From: Aurantiochytrium sp. KH105
Taxonomy: Eukaryota; Sar; Bigyra; Thraustochytrida; Thraustochytriidae
DNA length: 64,000 nt
Reading direction: 5' to 3'
Assembly: GCA_003116975.1 (NCBI GenBank)
Contig: BGKB01000077.1
Location: 1-64,000, forward strand
Within the stretch, counting starts at the first letter, position 1. Every line of letters starts with the position of its first letter. A program made the position numbers and the translations under genes. Shown here one piece after another: positions 55,439 to 64,000 of the stretch. The notes beneath the pieces are model-generated. The model saw only the letters and a program-made list of their open reading frames with translations, did no database searches and was not told the DNA's origin.

Positions 55439-58400
55439 CTAATGCATGAGCGAAGGAAAGCTTTCCAGAAGGGCTCGCTGGTCCGCCTCGAGCTGTTCAA
55501 GCTCAATGTCCGTTCTGCCAGTGGCAGTCGCAGTTCTATGACCTCTACTGCTGCTCGTTTCACGAGATGCAGCAGGAAGACTTGTTGTGAAATCGCGCCG
55601 ATCCGCAGGCGCCGTCGCGGATCGCTCCACAACAGAATCGTACTCGTTGAGGAGACGCTTGACGTCGGACTCAATGCGTGCAACGGAAGCGGATCGTGTT
55701 TGCAGCTGGTCAATCTTGCGCTGCGCCGCACGAAGGCGTTTGGCAAGGTGCGACGTGGAAAAGGTAGACTCGTTCGCCATTTGATCGAGATGATTTTTCA
55801 GGTCCGACTTGGCACGTCGGGCCGCCAAGAGATCATGCTTGAGGCCGTCTGCTTCATCGCGCAAACACTCGATCTGGTCTTGCCGATGCGCGAATGCGCG
55901 CGCCCACTGCAAAAGCACCGATATTGAATCGGCTGCCACGCTGAGAACACCGATGCAGGCATCAAGATAATGCTCATCTGGAATGCATCCCTCGGCGCCA
56001 AGACAGCTACGTGACGTGCGACTCGCTTGGATGATGCCAATGACTTGCTCTTCTTGGTTGAAAATTGGTACGCAAACGAATGCTGCTGAAGGGAGGTCAT
56101 GACCCTTTCCAGCGGCGAAACTATGACTGCCAGGTGAGGACATCGGCCGGAAGGGACTTGATCGTGGGGCACCCCTCGATGCAATAGATCCTCTTTCATT
56201 GACATAATCCACGTTCATGCCAATCGCTCCAGGCACCCCCGCTTGACCTGGACTCACAGAGAACAATCCAGCACGCATACGAAGGTATGGCGCATCGATC
56301 TCAGGATTGAATCGAGCGTCGAGCGAGGCGTCAGCAACAGCAACGGTTTGGCCAAGACGAATCGTGTATGCAGAAAGACTCGAACCGGCCGGGAACGACC
56401 TGGCTGGAGTGCCCTGAGGGTCGTGCTGAATAAGAACATCATTTGCGACCTCAAAGACTTGAAGAGAGTCTGAGGTAAAAAGATGATGCGATGCGCTTCC
56501 CATGGCTTGCATGACAGCACCCCAAACCACGCCGCACGCGCTAAATGAACCGTCAACCAATCGTTGCGATGGATCAACGAGTGAGGGCTCATTGCGAAGA
56601 ATCGCAGTCGTATGCGCTTGACTCTCTTCTCCAAGCGAGTCTGTGCCGATAGCTTGCAAGGAGGGAAAGATGACTGCGTTGCAAACGATTTGCACAAGTC
56701 CTGATTGCATGGCGGCCATGACACCATGGCGCTCTTGCAAATGATAAGCCTCGGCGTATCGAGTGAGCGTGACTTGTTTCCATTTGTTCATTGCAGCCAG
56801 GAGTGCTCTCTCGTGCATGCGCTTTGCAGAGACGAGCAAAGTCTTTGTTGCTCGGATTTTGGCCAGCCGGGCCTCGGCAAGGCGAAGCCACGCGCGAAAA
56901 GCGCGCGACAGCGTGGAAATTCGACCCTTTTGCCAGCAAGCGAGAACGAGGCTCTCTTCCGCGCTTTCTCGAAGGCGAATGACCAGGAGCATGTCTGTGG
57001 CATGAATCCAGGTTCGCAAACCGAGTGCCAGGGACTGCTTGCGCCAGCGCAGCACCAAGGCCCGGATACGGTCTCTCTTTTCTCGTTGCTCGCGACAGAA
57101 CGAGACCCACCCTCTCCAGGCCGCAGCAGCACGCATGTTTCGCCATCGATACAGGAAAGACGCGACTCGTCGACGTTGCGCCTTGCGACCGTCCGCATTC
57201 GTTCGCCACGCGGTAAAGGCCTTGGCCATTGCCATTTTTTGCCAGGTGACTATAGATGCATGCACGCAGCGGTCGCGCATGGATGACATCGAAGCGCTGT
57301 AAGTCTCGAGAGCGTCCGCTGCAACATTTCCGCAAAGCAAGAGCCACTTTCGCCATGCTCTTGCCACACGATGTTGCAAGAGCCTACGCGCAGTGCGAAC
57401 CATGCGCTCCACGGCTTGCTCGCGCATTTTGCGTGCACTTACAGCCGCGGAAAGAGAGGCAAAGGACCGCGCCAAAGTCCGCTCGCGGGCCTTTTGCACG
57501 CTGCGGAAAACGAGCTGACGCCTTCGTTTTCGCTCTTGGGCACGGAAGGCCCAACCGCTGAACGCACGCGACTTCAAAGCATTGACACTTCGCGTCACAA
57601 ACTGAGCGAGCAGGCGTCTCTTTCGGCGGGTCTCTGCGGCCACGGTTCGCCATTGTTGCACGACCTTGAGTAGAAGCTGGTTTCGCCAGGACCATACGAC
57701 GGAATCTGCATGTTTCTCGCGAATGCGATCCCGATGCGCGACAAGCACACGAACTTGGTCCCCGAGAGATGCCTCAATTGCTTCTCGATCCCATTCGGCT
57801 TGACCTAGCTGAGCACGCAGCGACGCGACTTCGTCCGCATAGGCCTGCATTGTCTCAGCGAGAGCGCGCTGTGCGAAGGAGGCCCACTTGCGAAAGGCTG
57901 CGAACAGCATTTTTGAATCAAGACGGACAAGGCACTTCCGCGTGAGCGCGCGAAGGCGCTGGCGGTCGCGCGCGTTTTCGAGCCAAGCGTCAAAAGCTCG
58001 CGCGACGCTCTGCATTCGCCACCGTTGCACAAAGTGCACAACTCGCTCGCGTCGAAGGCGACGTTCAGAAGTGTATTCGTACCACGTGCGAAAAGCCCTG
58101 CTTGCTGCACTTTTGCGCATGCGACCCACAACACGCTCAACAACTTGTTCTGACTTGTAAAGCTCTTCCTTTGCATCCTTGACGTCTTGAACATAGAGCG
58201 CCCACTGATCGAAGCGGTTTTGGAGGTTGTCGCGAGTGAGAGCGAGCAAGACGCGTTGTGCGCGCTCTTTCACGAGAGCGCTCTCGCGAGCATGCCTTTT
58301 CCACATTTCAAAGCACCGCCAGAAGGTTTGCTGTTCCTGGCGACGGAAGAACATGAGCACCTTGGCGCGGTTGGCCCTGCGTTCTTGCGCCGCGGCCCGC

Positions 58401-61342
58401 CAGGCACGAAAGGCTGCGGCGAGATTACCCCGTTGCATTTGCGCCACAAAGCGCTGCACGATGTTGCGATTTCGCTTGTTTTCTTGTGCGCGGGCAGCCC
58501 AGGCAGTAAATGCTCGCGAAGCAGTCTGGTTGCGCCAGCGCTGCGAGAAGCGCTGCAAAATGATGCGGTCGTGACGGGCGCGCTCAGCATTTGCACGAAT
58601 CGCGGCAAAGGACTTTTGCAGAATCTTCGCATCTGACGCAGTCGAAAGCTTTTCGGCGAGTCGCCGGCATACGTCGTTGCGCTGCGCTTGAAAGCGGTGA
58701 ACATCGGCCTCGTAGCGGGTAGACAGGGCATCGCGTTCTGCAGTGAGTTCGCTGACTTGTTCCTGTAACTCGTGGATCAAGTGACCGGCTGACGCATACC
58801 TGTGCCACACGCGAAACCCTGACGACATGAGCACCTGCGCTTTGCTCTTCAAAGCGGACTCCAGAATCTTGCGAAGAAATCTGCGCCTGGAGACCAAGGA
58901 TCGCCAGGCCAAGAGTGCCTGGAAGGCGCGCCGGTTCCTCCACTTTTCGACAAAACCACCAAGCACCTTGCGCTGGTGCACAAGAACTTGCACATTCGTC
59001 TTGAAGCGCGAGAAGACACGCGCAAGCTGACGATTCCGCATAAGACCAATGACGTGAGCAATGTGCATTTCGCGCTCGCGTGACGTCCGCGCAGCGAGGT
59101 TAACGAGCTCTGCCCCAGCTTGTTCGCGAAAGACGGCGAGTTCCCTCTGCGAAGCCGCAAGCGCGCTTTCAAGACGCGATAATCTCATGGTGATGTCTTC
59201 GTGTAAAATGGATCGCCATCTGGAAAACGCCGAAAAGAGCTCTTTTTGCAGAAGTGCGCGCAGCATGCGTTGCATGAATCGACGGAGGAACTTCCGATTG
59301 GACGCAATCTCTGCCCACGTGGAGAAGACGCGGGCGACAGCGCGGTTGCGCCAGCGTGCGCTATATTTTGCCAAAAGATTGGCCTCTCTCCGCTGAGTGT
59401 TTGTGTCATTGATACGTGCTTCGCGACGAGAGGCAACCTCGGATGCCCAAGCATGGAAGCGCGCTGCCAGCTCGTCGTGTCGGAGAAGGTTCATGATGGC
59501 CCGCGCACGCTTCTTCTTCTCAATACTTGATTGTGTGAAGGAGGCCCAGTGCACAAAGAGACGTGAGAGCTGGGCATTTCGCATGCGACCTAAGAAACGA
59601 CCTACTTTAGCCTTGTACGCGAGGCGGCTCTGCACGTTGTTGTTCCATGAGGTGAAAGCGCTGGCCATGCGACGGTTCAAAATACGGGAGACGGCGCGCT
59701 CCATGACGCGCCGTTCCCGCGTCTGTGTCACCGCTTTCTCGCGCCACAGCGTAAAGAAATGCCGGCGGCGAAAGGAGCGTGCCGCGGCAGCGTTCTCTCG
59801 CCACTGTACGAGCACAAGGCGGAGAAAATCGCCCTGCCACTGCGCCACACACTTGTCCGCGAGAGCGAGCATACTTTCGTGCTTGCGCGACATCTCGGCA
59901 CCGTGCGTGACCCTCAATGTCGAGATTCGTTCGAGAGTGGATCGCTGTGCCACCTCTCGTTGCCACGTCCAAAATGCTCTGGCCAATGCGCGATTTAGCA
60001 CAAGGGCGGCAACTCGTCTCAGCACTCTTCGGACAATGCGTTGTCGCCCAACATGGTCTTTCCATGCTGACACCGACGTTGCGAGCGCGCGGTGGTGCAT
60101 GCGGAACAGAATGCTCTCTCTGACATTATTACAACGCCGCGCTTCCTGCGCGGCCGCGCGCCATGTCAGAACGGACTTTGCAAGCGAGCGACGGCGCAGG
60201 CGGCGCAATGCAAGTTCGGCGAGCCGCTCGACCTGGTCTCGACGCTGCGCTTGCGCCACATGCTCGCTCCAGCTATTCCAAGCAGCGCGCATTCGCGTGC
60301 GGCACCAGCGACGCAAGCTTCCTTGTAATAATGTAGGCGCGCTGCCGCGGATGCGGTCGATGCGTTCCAGGTGCGATTGCGTAAGCGCGCGGAGCTCTGT
60401 GAGAGATTGCTCCATTTCAGATCGGTGTGCAGCTGCCTTTTCGAGAGAGACCGCCATGTCGGCCTTTTCGGCAGACGTCTCATCGAGCGCGCCGCGAAGC
60501 GCGTCAAGGGACTCTTGCTCCACAGCAAGATGCTCCTGCTTCCAGCGCACAAGGTCAGCCTTGGAAGACCTTGCGGCCCTGAGCTCGTCTTCGAGCTCCG
60601 CGATTCGCTTCTGCGCGGCATCGAGAGCGCGACTCTGGTCTTCCTTTGAAAGGGCCTGCATACGTTCGTTTTCGGCATTTTGGGCATCGGCATCTTGCGA
60701 GACGCGCAACAAGTCGGCGCAGCGGCGCTCAGATGCATGCAGGGCGGCCTTGAGCGAGTGTTGCTCAGAGACGACGCGCATGTAGGCTCGGTGCAAGCTC
60801 GTCACCGTGCGCGCCGATTGCCAATTGGACCCGATGCCTTCCAAACTTGCCATTCCGTCTCGGTGCTTTGTCTCTTCAGTTTCTACGCTGGCGACAAAGC
60901 TCGTTTGCTTTCCAGTTCGAGGGCTTGATATGGTAAAGCTGCCCGATCGGTGTAAGCGAACAACTGCGGATCCCTGGGACTGATTCGAGTCTAAAGGCCA
61001 CGTGTCAATTGCGTCATCATCGTGGCTGAGATCGCTTTTGCCCGTGAAGGAGCTCTTTCCAAGGCAACTATTGGCAATCTCGCCGTCATAAACGCCGCTC
61101 TCGTCCAGAAGCAAGGACGAGGAGAGCTCGCGGAGCTCTTCCCAACTGCGCTCACCCATTTTTTCGCACCCGAGACGCGACGGGCGCTCGTGCGAAACAT
61201 GCGCGCGCGGCGATGCGCCGCGCGTGCCGAGACTTGCTGCTGCAGAGACGAGAGATCGTGGAGACCCAGCGGCAGCAGCCCTCGACGCCAGCGAGGACGC
61301 CCCCGCGTCCTCACCGTTGAAGAAGTCGTCTGCGCCGCTCAT
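55439..61342 (-). CDS. SFI1-repeat (centrin-binding) protein with C-terminal GAF domain
   Basis: A 1967-residue protein; start at the ATG 61342 (MSGADDFF), the first ATG of the frame. The N-terminus is Ser/Ala-rich, with a coiled coil at about 180-330. Residues about 335-1530 form a long array of SFI1-like repeats, each near 30 residues with a conserved Trp after Ala-Phe and basic residues (for example ARAFWTWQREV, SRAFTAWAARA and AAAFRAWRAAA); I count well over 20. SFI1 repeats bind centrin and build a filament at centrosomes or basal bodies. Residues about 1590-1815 read as a GAF-like domain (FEVANDVLIQ, VAVADASLD, FVCVPIFNQEEQVIGIIQ), with a Ser/Gly insert. A coiled coil and Ser-rich tail end the protein. 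A GAF domain on an SFI1 protein is unusual; its ligand is unknown. Confidence 0.85.
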   Translation of the reverse strand: MSGADDFFNGEDAGASSLASRAAAAGSPRSLVSAAASLGTRGASPRAHVSHERPSRLGCEKMGERSWEELRELSSSLLLDESGVYDGEIANSCLGKSSFTGKSDLSHDDDAIDTWPLDSNQSQGSAVVRLHRSGSFTISSPRTGKQTSFVASVETEETKHRDGMASLEGIGSNWQSARTVTSLHRAYMRVVSEQHSLKAALHASERRCADLLRVSQDADAQNAENERMQALSKEDQSRALDAAQKRIAELEDELRAARSSKADLVRWKQEHLAVEQESLDALRGALDETSAEKADMAVSLEKAAAHRSEMEQSLTELRALTQSHLERIDRIRGSAPTLLQGSLRRWCRTRMRAAWNSWSEHVAQAQRRDQVERLAELALRRLRRRSLAKSVLTWRAAAQEARRCNNVRESILFRMHHRALATSVSAWKDHVGRQRIVRRVLRRVAALVLNRALARAFWTWQREVAQRSTLERISTLRVTHGAEMSRKHESMLALADKCVAQWQGDFLRLVLVQWRENAAAARSFRRRHFFTLWREKAVTQTRERRVMERAVSRILNRRMASAFTSWNNNVQSRLAYKAKVGRFLGRMRNAQLSRLFVHWASFTQSSIEKKKRARAIMNLLRHDELAARFHAWASEVASRREARINDTNTQRREANLLAKYSARWRNRAVARVFSTWAEIASNRKFLRRFMQRMLRALLQKELFSAFSRWRSILHEDITMRLSRLESALAASQRELAVFREQAGAELVNLAARTSREREMHIAHVIGLMRNRQLARVFSRFKTNVQVLVHQRKVLGGFVEKWRNRRAFQALLAWRSLVSRRRFLRKILESALKSKAQVLMSSGFRVWHRYASAGHLIHELQEQVSELTAERDALSTRYEADVHRFQAQRNDVCRRLAEKLSTASDAKILQKSFAAIRANAERARHDRIILQRFSQRWRNQTASRAFTAWAARAQENKRNRNIVQRFVAQMQRGNLAAAFRAWRAAAQERRANRAKVLMFFRRQEQQTFWRCFEMWKRHARESALVKERAQRVLLALTRDNLQNRFDQWALYVQDVKDAKEELYKSEQVVERVVGRMRKSAASRAFRTWYEYTSERRLRRERVVHFVQRWRMQSVARAFDAWLENARDRQRLRALTRKCLVRLDSKMLFAAFRKWASFAQRALAETMQAYADEVASLRAQLGQAEWDREAIEASLGDQVRVLVAHRDRIREKHADSVVWSWRNQLLLKVVQQWRTVAAETRRKRRLLAQFVTRSVNALKSRAFSGWAFRAQERKRRRQLVFRSVQKARERTLARSFASLSAAVSARKMREQAVERMVRTARRLLQHRVARAWRKWLLLCGNVAADALETYSASMSSMRDRCVHASIVTWQKMAMAKAFTAWRTNADGRKAQRRRVASFLYRWRNMRAAAAWRGWVSFCREQREKRDRIRALVLRWRKQSLALGLRTWIHATDMLLVIRLRESAEESLVLACWQKGRISTLSRAFRAWLRLAEARLAKIRATKTLLVSAKRMHERALLAAMNKWKQVTLTRYAEAYHLQERHGVMAAMQSGLVQIVCNAVIFPSLQAIGTDSLGEESQAHTTAILRNEPSLVDPSQRLVDGSFSACGVVWGAVMQAMGSASHHLFTSDSLQVFEVANDVLIQHDPQGTPARSFPAGSSLSAYTIRLGQTVAVADASLDARFNPEIDAPYLRMRAGLFSVSPGQAGVPGAIGMNVDYVNERGSIASRGAPRSSPFRPMSSPGSHSFAAGKGHDLPSAAFVCVPIFNQEEQVIGIIQASRTSRSCLGAEGCIPDEHYLDACIGVLSVAADSISVLLQWARAFAHRQDQIECLRDEADGLKHDLLAARRAKSDLKNHLDQMANESTFSTSHLAKRLRAAQRKIDQLQTRSASVARIESDVKRLLNEYDSVVERSATAPADRRDFTTSLPAASRETSSSRGHRTATATGRTDIELEQLEADQRALLESFPSLMH

Positions 61343-61698
61343 GACTTGGACTCGTCGCGCCGTCCCCCGTTGCACAGGAAAAGGACAAGAGTCGGTCTAC
61401 GCGCCGCGGCAGGTGCGGCCCCTTGGCAACGCCGCAACGTGCCACGCGCTGCGCTGCGCGCGACTGCGCACCGCGCGATGTTCGACTTTGTTGCTCGACC
61501 CGTGGGCGAGAACCCCGCCCCGCGAGTCCATTTTCACCGTTTCGCAGTGGTCCACTTTTTTTCTTCTTTTTTGGGACTAGGCTAGGGCTAGGTCTAGGTC
61601 TACTAACAGGTCGTATTCACGAATACTAGGGGGCTTTGCTTTTCGCGGTCAACGAAAGGAGCAAGAGCCACGATCTCTCATAGGAGCCTTTGGTCCCG
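61343..61698. promoter_or_regulatory. SFI1-gene 5' region with CTAG-rich cluster
   Basis: 356 bases between tandem minus-strand genes. A dense CTAG/GGTCTAGG cluster lies at 61574-61630, about 230-290 bases before the SFI1 ATG. An 18-base near-repeat of the coding sequence at 61729-61746 lies at 61680-61697. Confidence 0.5.
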
Positions 61699-63078
61699 CT
61701 ACAACTGGAGCAAGCGCTGTAATTTCGTATAGGGGCCCTTGGTTCCACAGCGAAAGCAATTAAAGTGGCCATGCTCGCGATGGACGTTGAGCTTGTACAT
61801 GTTGGATTCGTCGCCTTTGATGTCGTGGCAGAACGGGCACTCGCGAACTTGGCAAAATTCTTTGCCAGGAGTCTCTCTAAACGTGAGCCCTGCTTTCCGA
61901 AGCGCATTAGAGACCACTTTCCAGCTGGGTCCGTTTTGGTTTCCGACAGAGGCTGACTTGTAGTTTCGAGTCTTAAAGTTTTGATTGGCTGCGGAGCCGA
62001 CTGTTTCATCTTTGGCATTCTGACCAGTGCTCGTGCTCGTATTAGGGCTGCTGGTGCCGCTGCCGCCAGCATTCTTTCGTCTTCTTGTCCTCTGCTTATT
62101 TATTGATTCAGCATACGCGCCGCGTCCTTTCATTGAGGAGACTTCTCCACGAGTACCGCTGGCCATCCTTTCGTAGAAACCTTTGCTTTTCATGGTTCCC
62201 TCTTTTGATGTTACCTCGTCGAGCATTTCCTGGAACGCGCCCTCGCCAGCGAAAAACAACGGTGCTTCTTCTTCTTCTTTTTCTTCTTTTTCTTCGTTCT
62301 CTTCTTTTTCTTCTTCTTTGGGAATTTTCATTTCCGTCTCTTTGAGAAGAACCTTTGATGCTGACTCTTCATTAGCGGCGGTAGCCTCGCTGGTCTCGTG
62401 AGCTTTTACTGTGCCATTGCCAGCCTTGTTGGCGTCATTTATCTTGTCGTCCTCTACGTTATTTTTCATCTCGTCAGCCTCTGCGATACCGTTCGCCTTG
62501 CCAGCGTTGTCAGCGGCTTGAGCGCTTATCACCTCGTCAGCCTCGCTAGCCTTGCCAGGATCATTTGCTTTTGCAGACGTGCTTACTTTAGGCGAGTCAG
62601 ACTTCGTATCCTCAACGGCATCTTGCGTTGCGAGATGTTCTTCTTGAGACTCGTCATTGGGTGCATAGCGAATGGCGTTTATTAGAATAGGTTTTGCATC
62701 GGGATCCTTTAATCCGCGACCCAAGACGAGAGATACGAATTGAGGGTCGTGTCTGTCCAGGTTGGTTTGGAAATCGCCAAGCTTCATCTTTTCAAGTTTG
62801 TCAATCATGTGCTCCAGATCTTTGTCGAGACTCGCAGTCAGAGACATAATATGCTGAAGAGCTTCGAGGTCTGCATCTGCTGCTGCAGCACTGCGACCGC
62901 TCAGCTCTGTCTCGCTATCGGTTGTGCTCGACGACGGAGCGCCGTGTCCCTCGCCATGCTCTGAGTCAAGGACCGTAGACTTTTTCGAGGAATAGGCTGC
63001 GCGCGCCAGCCGCACAGATTTGACAGAGCGCCGTCTCGGTTGGCCGCTCAAGAGAGCTCTCCTTGCCGTCCCGAACAT
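61699..63078 (-). CDS. Mitochondrial protein with C-terminal Twinkle/primase-type zinc ribbon
   Basis: A 459-residue protein. The ATG at 63078 begins an Arg/Ser/Ala-rich presequence (MFGTARRALLSGQPRRRSVK) typical of mitochondrial import; upstream in-frame residues lack this character. The middle (about 40-370) is charged and low-complexity, with Glu/Lys runs and no known domain. The last 75 residues hold a zinc ribbon like that at the N-terminus of Twinkle and phage T7-type primase-helicases: CPFCHDIKG, NMYKLNVHREHGHFNCFRC and GTKG, with C-x2-C pairs at about 413-416 and 440-443. In Twinkle a primase/TOPRIM and helicase part follows, but here a stop comes 12 residues after GTKG and no helicase frame exists downstream. 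It may be a stand-alone DNA-binding factor for mitochondrial DNA, or a split remnant. Confidence 0.68.
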   Translation of the reverse strand: MFGTARRALLSGQPRRRSVKSVRLARAAYSSKKSTVLDSEHGEGHGAPSSSTTDSETELSGRSAAAADADLEALQHIMSLTASLDKDLEHMIDKLEKMKLGDFQTNLDRHDPQFVSLVLGRGLKDPDAKPILINAIRYAPNDESQEEHLATQDAVEDTKSDSPKVSTSAKANDPGKASEADEVISAQAADNAGKANGIAEADEMKNNVEDDKINDANKAGNGTVKAHETSEATAANEESASKVLLKETEMKIPKEEEKEENEEKEEKEEEEAPLFFAGEGAFQEMLDEVTSKEGTMKSKGFYERMASGTRGEVSSMKGRGAYAESINKQRTRRRKNAGGSGTSSPNTSTSTGQNAKDETVGSAANQNFKTRNYKSASVGNQNGPSWKVVSNALRKAGLTFRETPGKEFCQVRECPFCHDIKGDESNMYKLNVHREHGHFNCFRCGTKGPYTKLQRLLQL

Positions 63079-63350
63079 GGTTGTCGTCCTTCCAGGCAAC
63101 GGCGAGTGGCTGACCCGGAGTTTGGTGACGATTGACTGATTGTGAAAGCCTCTGCCAGTCAAGTTGAGCCTCCGCGAGCGTCAGGCCTGATGTGGGATGG
63201 AATCTGGAATGTAGTACTAACCGTAAACTCATCAGAGTCAGGTGACGATCTCAGTATCTTTAGTGACTCTAAAGGTGCCGCGAGCAGAGGAAAAGAGAGA
63301 ATGTCTAACTAAAATTTCACAACATGAAGCATATGATAGTTTCGAGGTAT

Positions 63351-64000
63351 CTAAGAAAACATTGTGACAACGTCACGTTGGGCGCCACGTACCATGAGCA
63401 CAGGTGGCGCCGCATCCTTTGAGAGGAGATCCAGCCATTTCATGTACTCGTCCGGGTCGAGTGACATGGGTGGAACAGGAAGTGACACGACGACAAGAAG
63501 CGCGTCGGACGAATACGCAGCAATAAGCTGGCCAACTTTGAAGTATGTATGCTGACGTGATGTCGCGTCATTGAGATTCGGGTCCATACTGCTCCCGCTA
63601 TGATAGGCTTGGAAGAGCTGGCGTTGAATGTTCCCGCCACCCTGCTCGCTTGCTGCGCCGACCTGTTCATCTTGTGCACTGCCTCGACGAGTTTGTTGAC
63701 CCTCGTCATCGTCGTATTCAAGAGCAACGTTCTCGAGGGAGTCTCGCCGCAAATCGTCGTCGTCCGGGTCACCGCTGGAGCCGTGATCCGCTGGCCTACG
63801 GCTACTCGAGAAACTGCGCGTGCGGCTATTCTGAAGCATGGTGTCGAGCTCGCTCATTGAGACAATACTAACCTGCGAGGGAATGCGGAGCTTGGCCAAC
63901 AGCTTGACCATGGCAGCTTCTTCAACGCGAGCTTCTTCGGGCGTGGCGCCGATGGCCATCACGCGTAGGTGGCAGCCGACCCAAGGGGGTGAGGACGCTT
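63351..64000 (-). CDS. C-terminus of a KCC-type cation-chloride cotransporter (SLC12), partial
   Basis: The minus-strand frame is open to the window edge, so only the last ~216 residues are seen. The ending VLMVRGAQRDVVTMFS matches the KCC signature VLLVRGGGREVITIYS, and the block CHLRVMAIG, with AKLRIPSQVSIVSM after it, matches the start of the SLC12 C-terminal regulatory domain. Other matching parts are LVVVSLPVPP and DEYMKWLDLL. These proteins move K+ and Cl- together across the plasma membrane for volume control. A disordered Ser/Asp-rich insert is at about 63650-63840. The ATG at 63958 is internal, not the start. The C-terminal domain is the cytosolic regulatory part; phosphorylation sites cannot be assigned. 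Confidence 0.86.
   Translation of the reverse strand, partial: ASSPPWVGCHLRVMAIGATPEEARVEEAAMVKLLAKLRIPSQVSIVSMSELDTMLQNSRTRSFSSSRRPADHGSSGDPDDDDLRRDSLENVALEYDDDEGQQTRRGSAQDEQVGAASEQGGGNIQRQLFQAYHSGSSMDPNLNDATSRQHTYFKVGQLIAAYSSDALLVVVSLPVPPMSLDPDEYMKWLDLLSKDAAPPVLMVRGAQRDVVTMFS

Noticed and set aside
1-64000. Search for virus-derived elements, LTR elements, rRNA, tRNA and CRISPR arrays
   Set aside because: I saw no reverse transcriptase, integrase, capsid or LTR pair, no rRNA-like sequence, and no regular repeat-spacer array. The gene-dense layout leaves little room for them.

Overview
This window looks like nuclear DNA from a GC-rich, intron-poor eukaryote with a compact genome. Nearly every gene is one long uninterrupted reading frame, including one of 13.9 kb. 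The only intron I can place with confidence is a 210-base GT..AG intron in a PP1 phosphatase gene. Signal peptides, a KDEL tail, a dilysine tail, a mitochondrial presequence and purine-rich sequence before start codons all fit a eukaryote using the standard code. The gene content (DHCR24, VPS13B-like, CDP-alcohol phosphotransferase, STIL and SFI1 centriole proteins) suggests a flagellate-forming protist. My best guess is a thraustochytrid or other labyrinthulomycete stramenopile; this rests on gene style, not on a database match.

Layout from left to right: a partial unknown gene (1-258, -); a receptor-type class III nucleotidyl cyclase (-); a three-domain fusion of a BtuF-like binding domain, a DUF5522-like Cys cluster and a Dph6-like ATP pyrophosphatase (-); a GRAM-domain protein (+); a Bud20/ZNF593 homologue with two zinc ligands missing (-); ribose-5-phosphate isomerase (+); a secreted RNase T2 (-); DHCR24 sterol reductase (+); a 4629-residue VPS13B-like lipid-transfer protein (-); a membrane-anchored DUF1769-PH-DUF547 protein (+); a large protein with a piggyBac-type C-terminal zinc ribbon (-); a STIL/Ana2/SAS-5 centriole-duplication homologue (+); an unknown ER-lumen protein ending in KDEL (-); PP1 phosphatase with one intron (+); a choline/ethanolamine phosphotransferase (+); a tyrosine-rich repeat protein (+); an SFI1-repeat protein with a C-terminal GAF domain (-); a mitochondrial protein ending in a Twinkle/primase-type zinc ribbon (-); and the C-terminus of a KCC-type cation-chloride cotransporter (-, runs off the right edge).

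Twelve consecutive genes (4737-49028) alternate strand strictly, so they form divergent pairs sharing 5' regions of 0.4-2.1 kb and convergent pairs with short or overlapping 3' ends. Between genes I see GC-rich leaders, microsatellites and short TAG/GGCCTA-rich clusters. I see no rRNA, tRNA, CRISPR array, intact transposon or virus-derived element.

Two loose themes appear. One is lipid and membrane work (DHCR24, VPS13B, CDP-alcohol phosphotransferase, GRAM and PH proteins). The other is centriole/flagellum biology (STIL and SFI1, about 12 kb apart). Neither forms an operon-like unit; these are independent eukaryotic genes.
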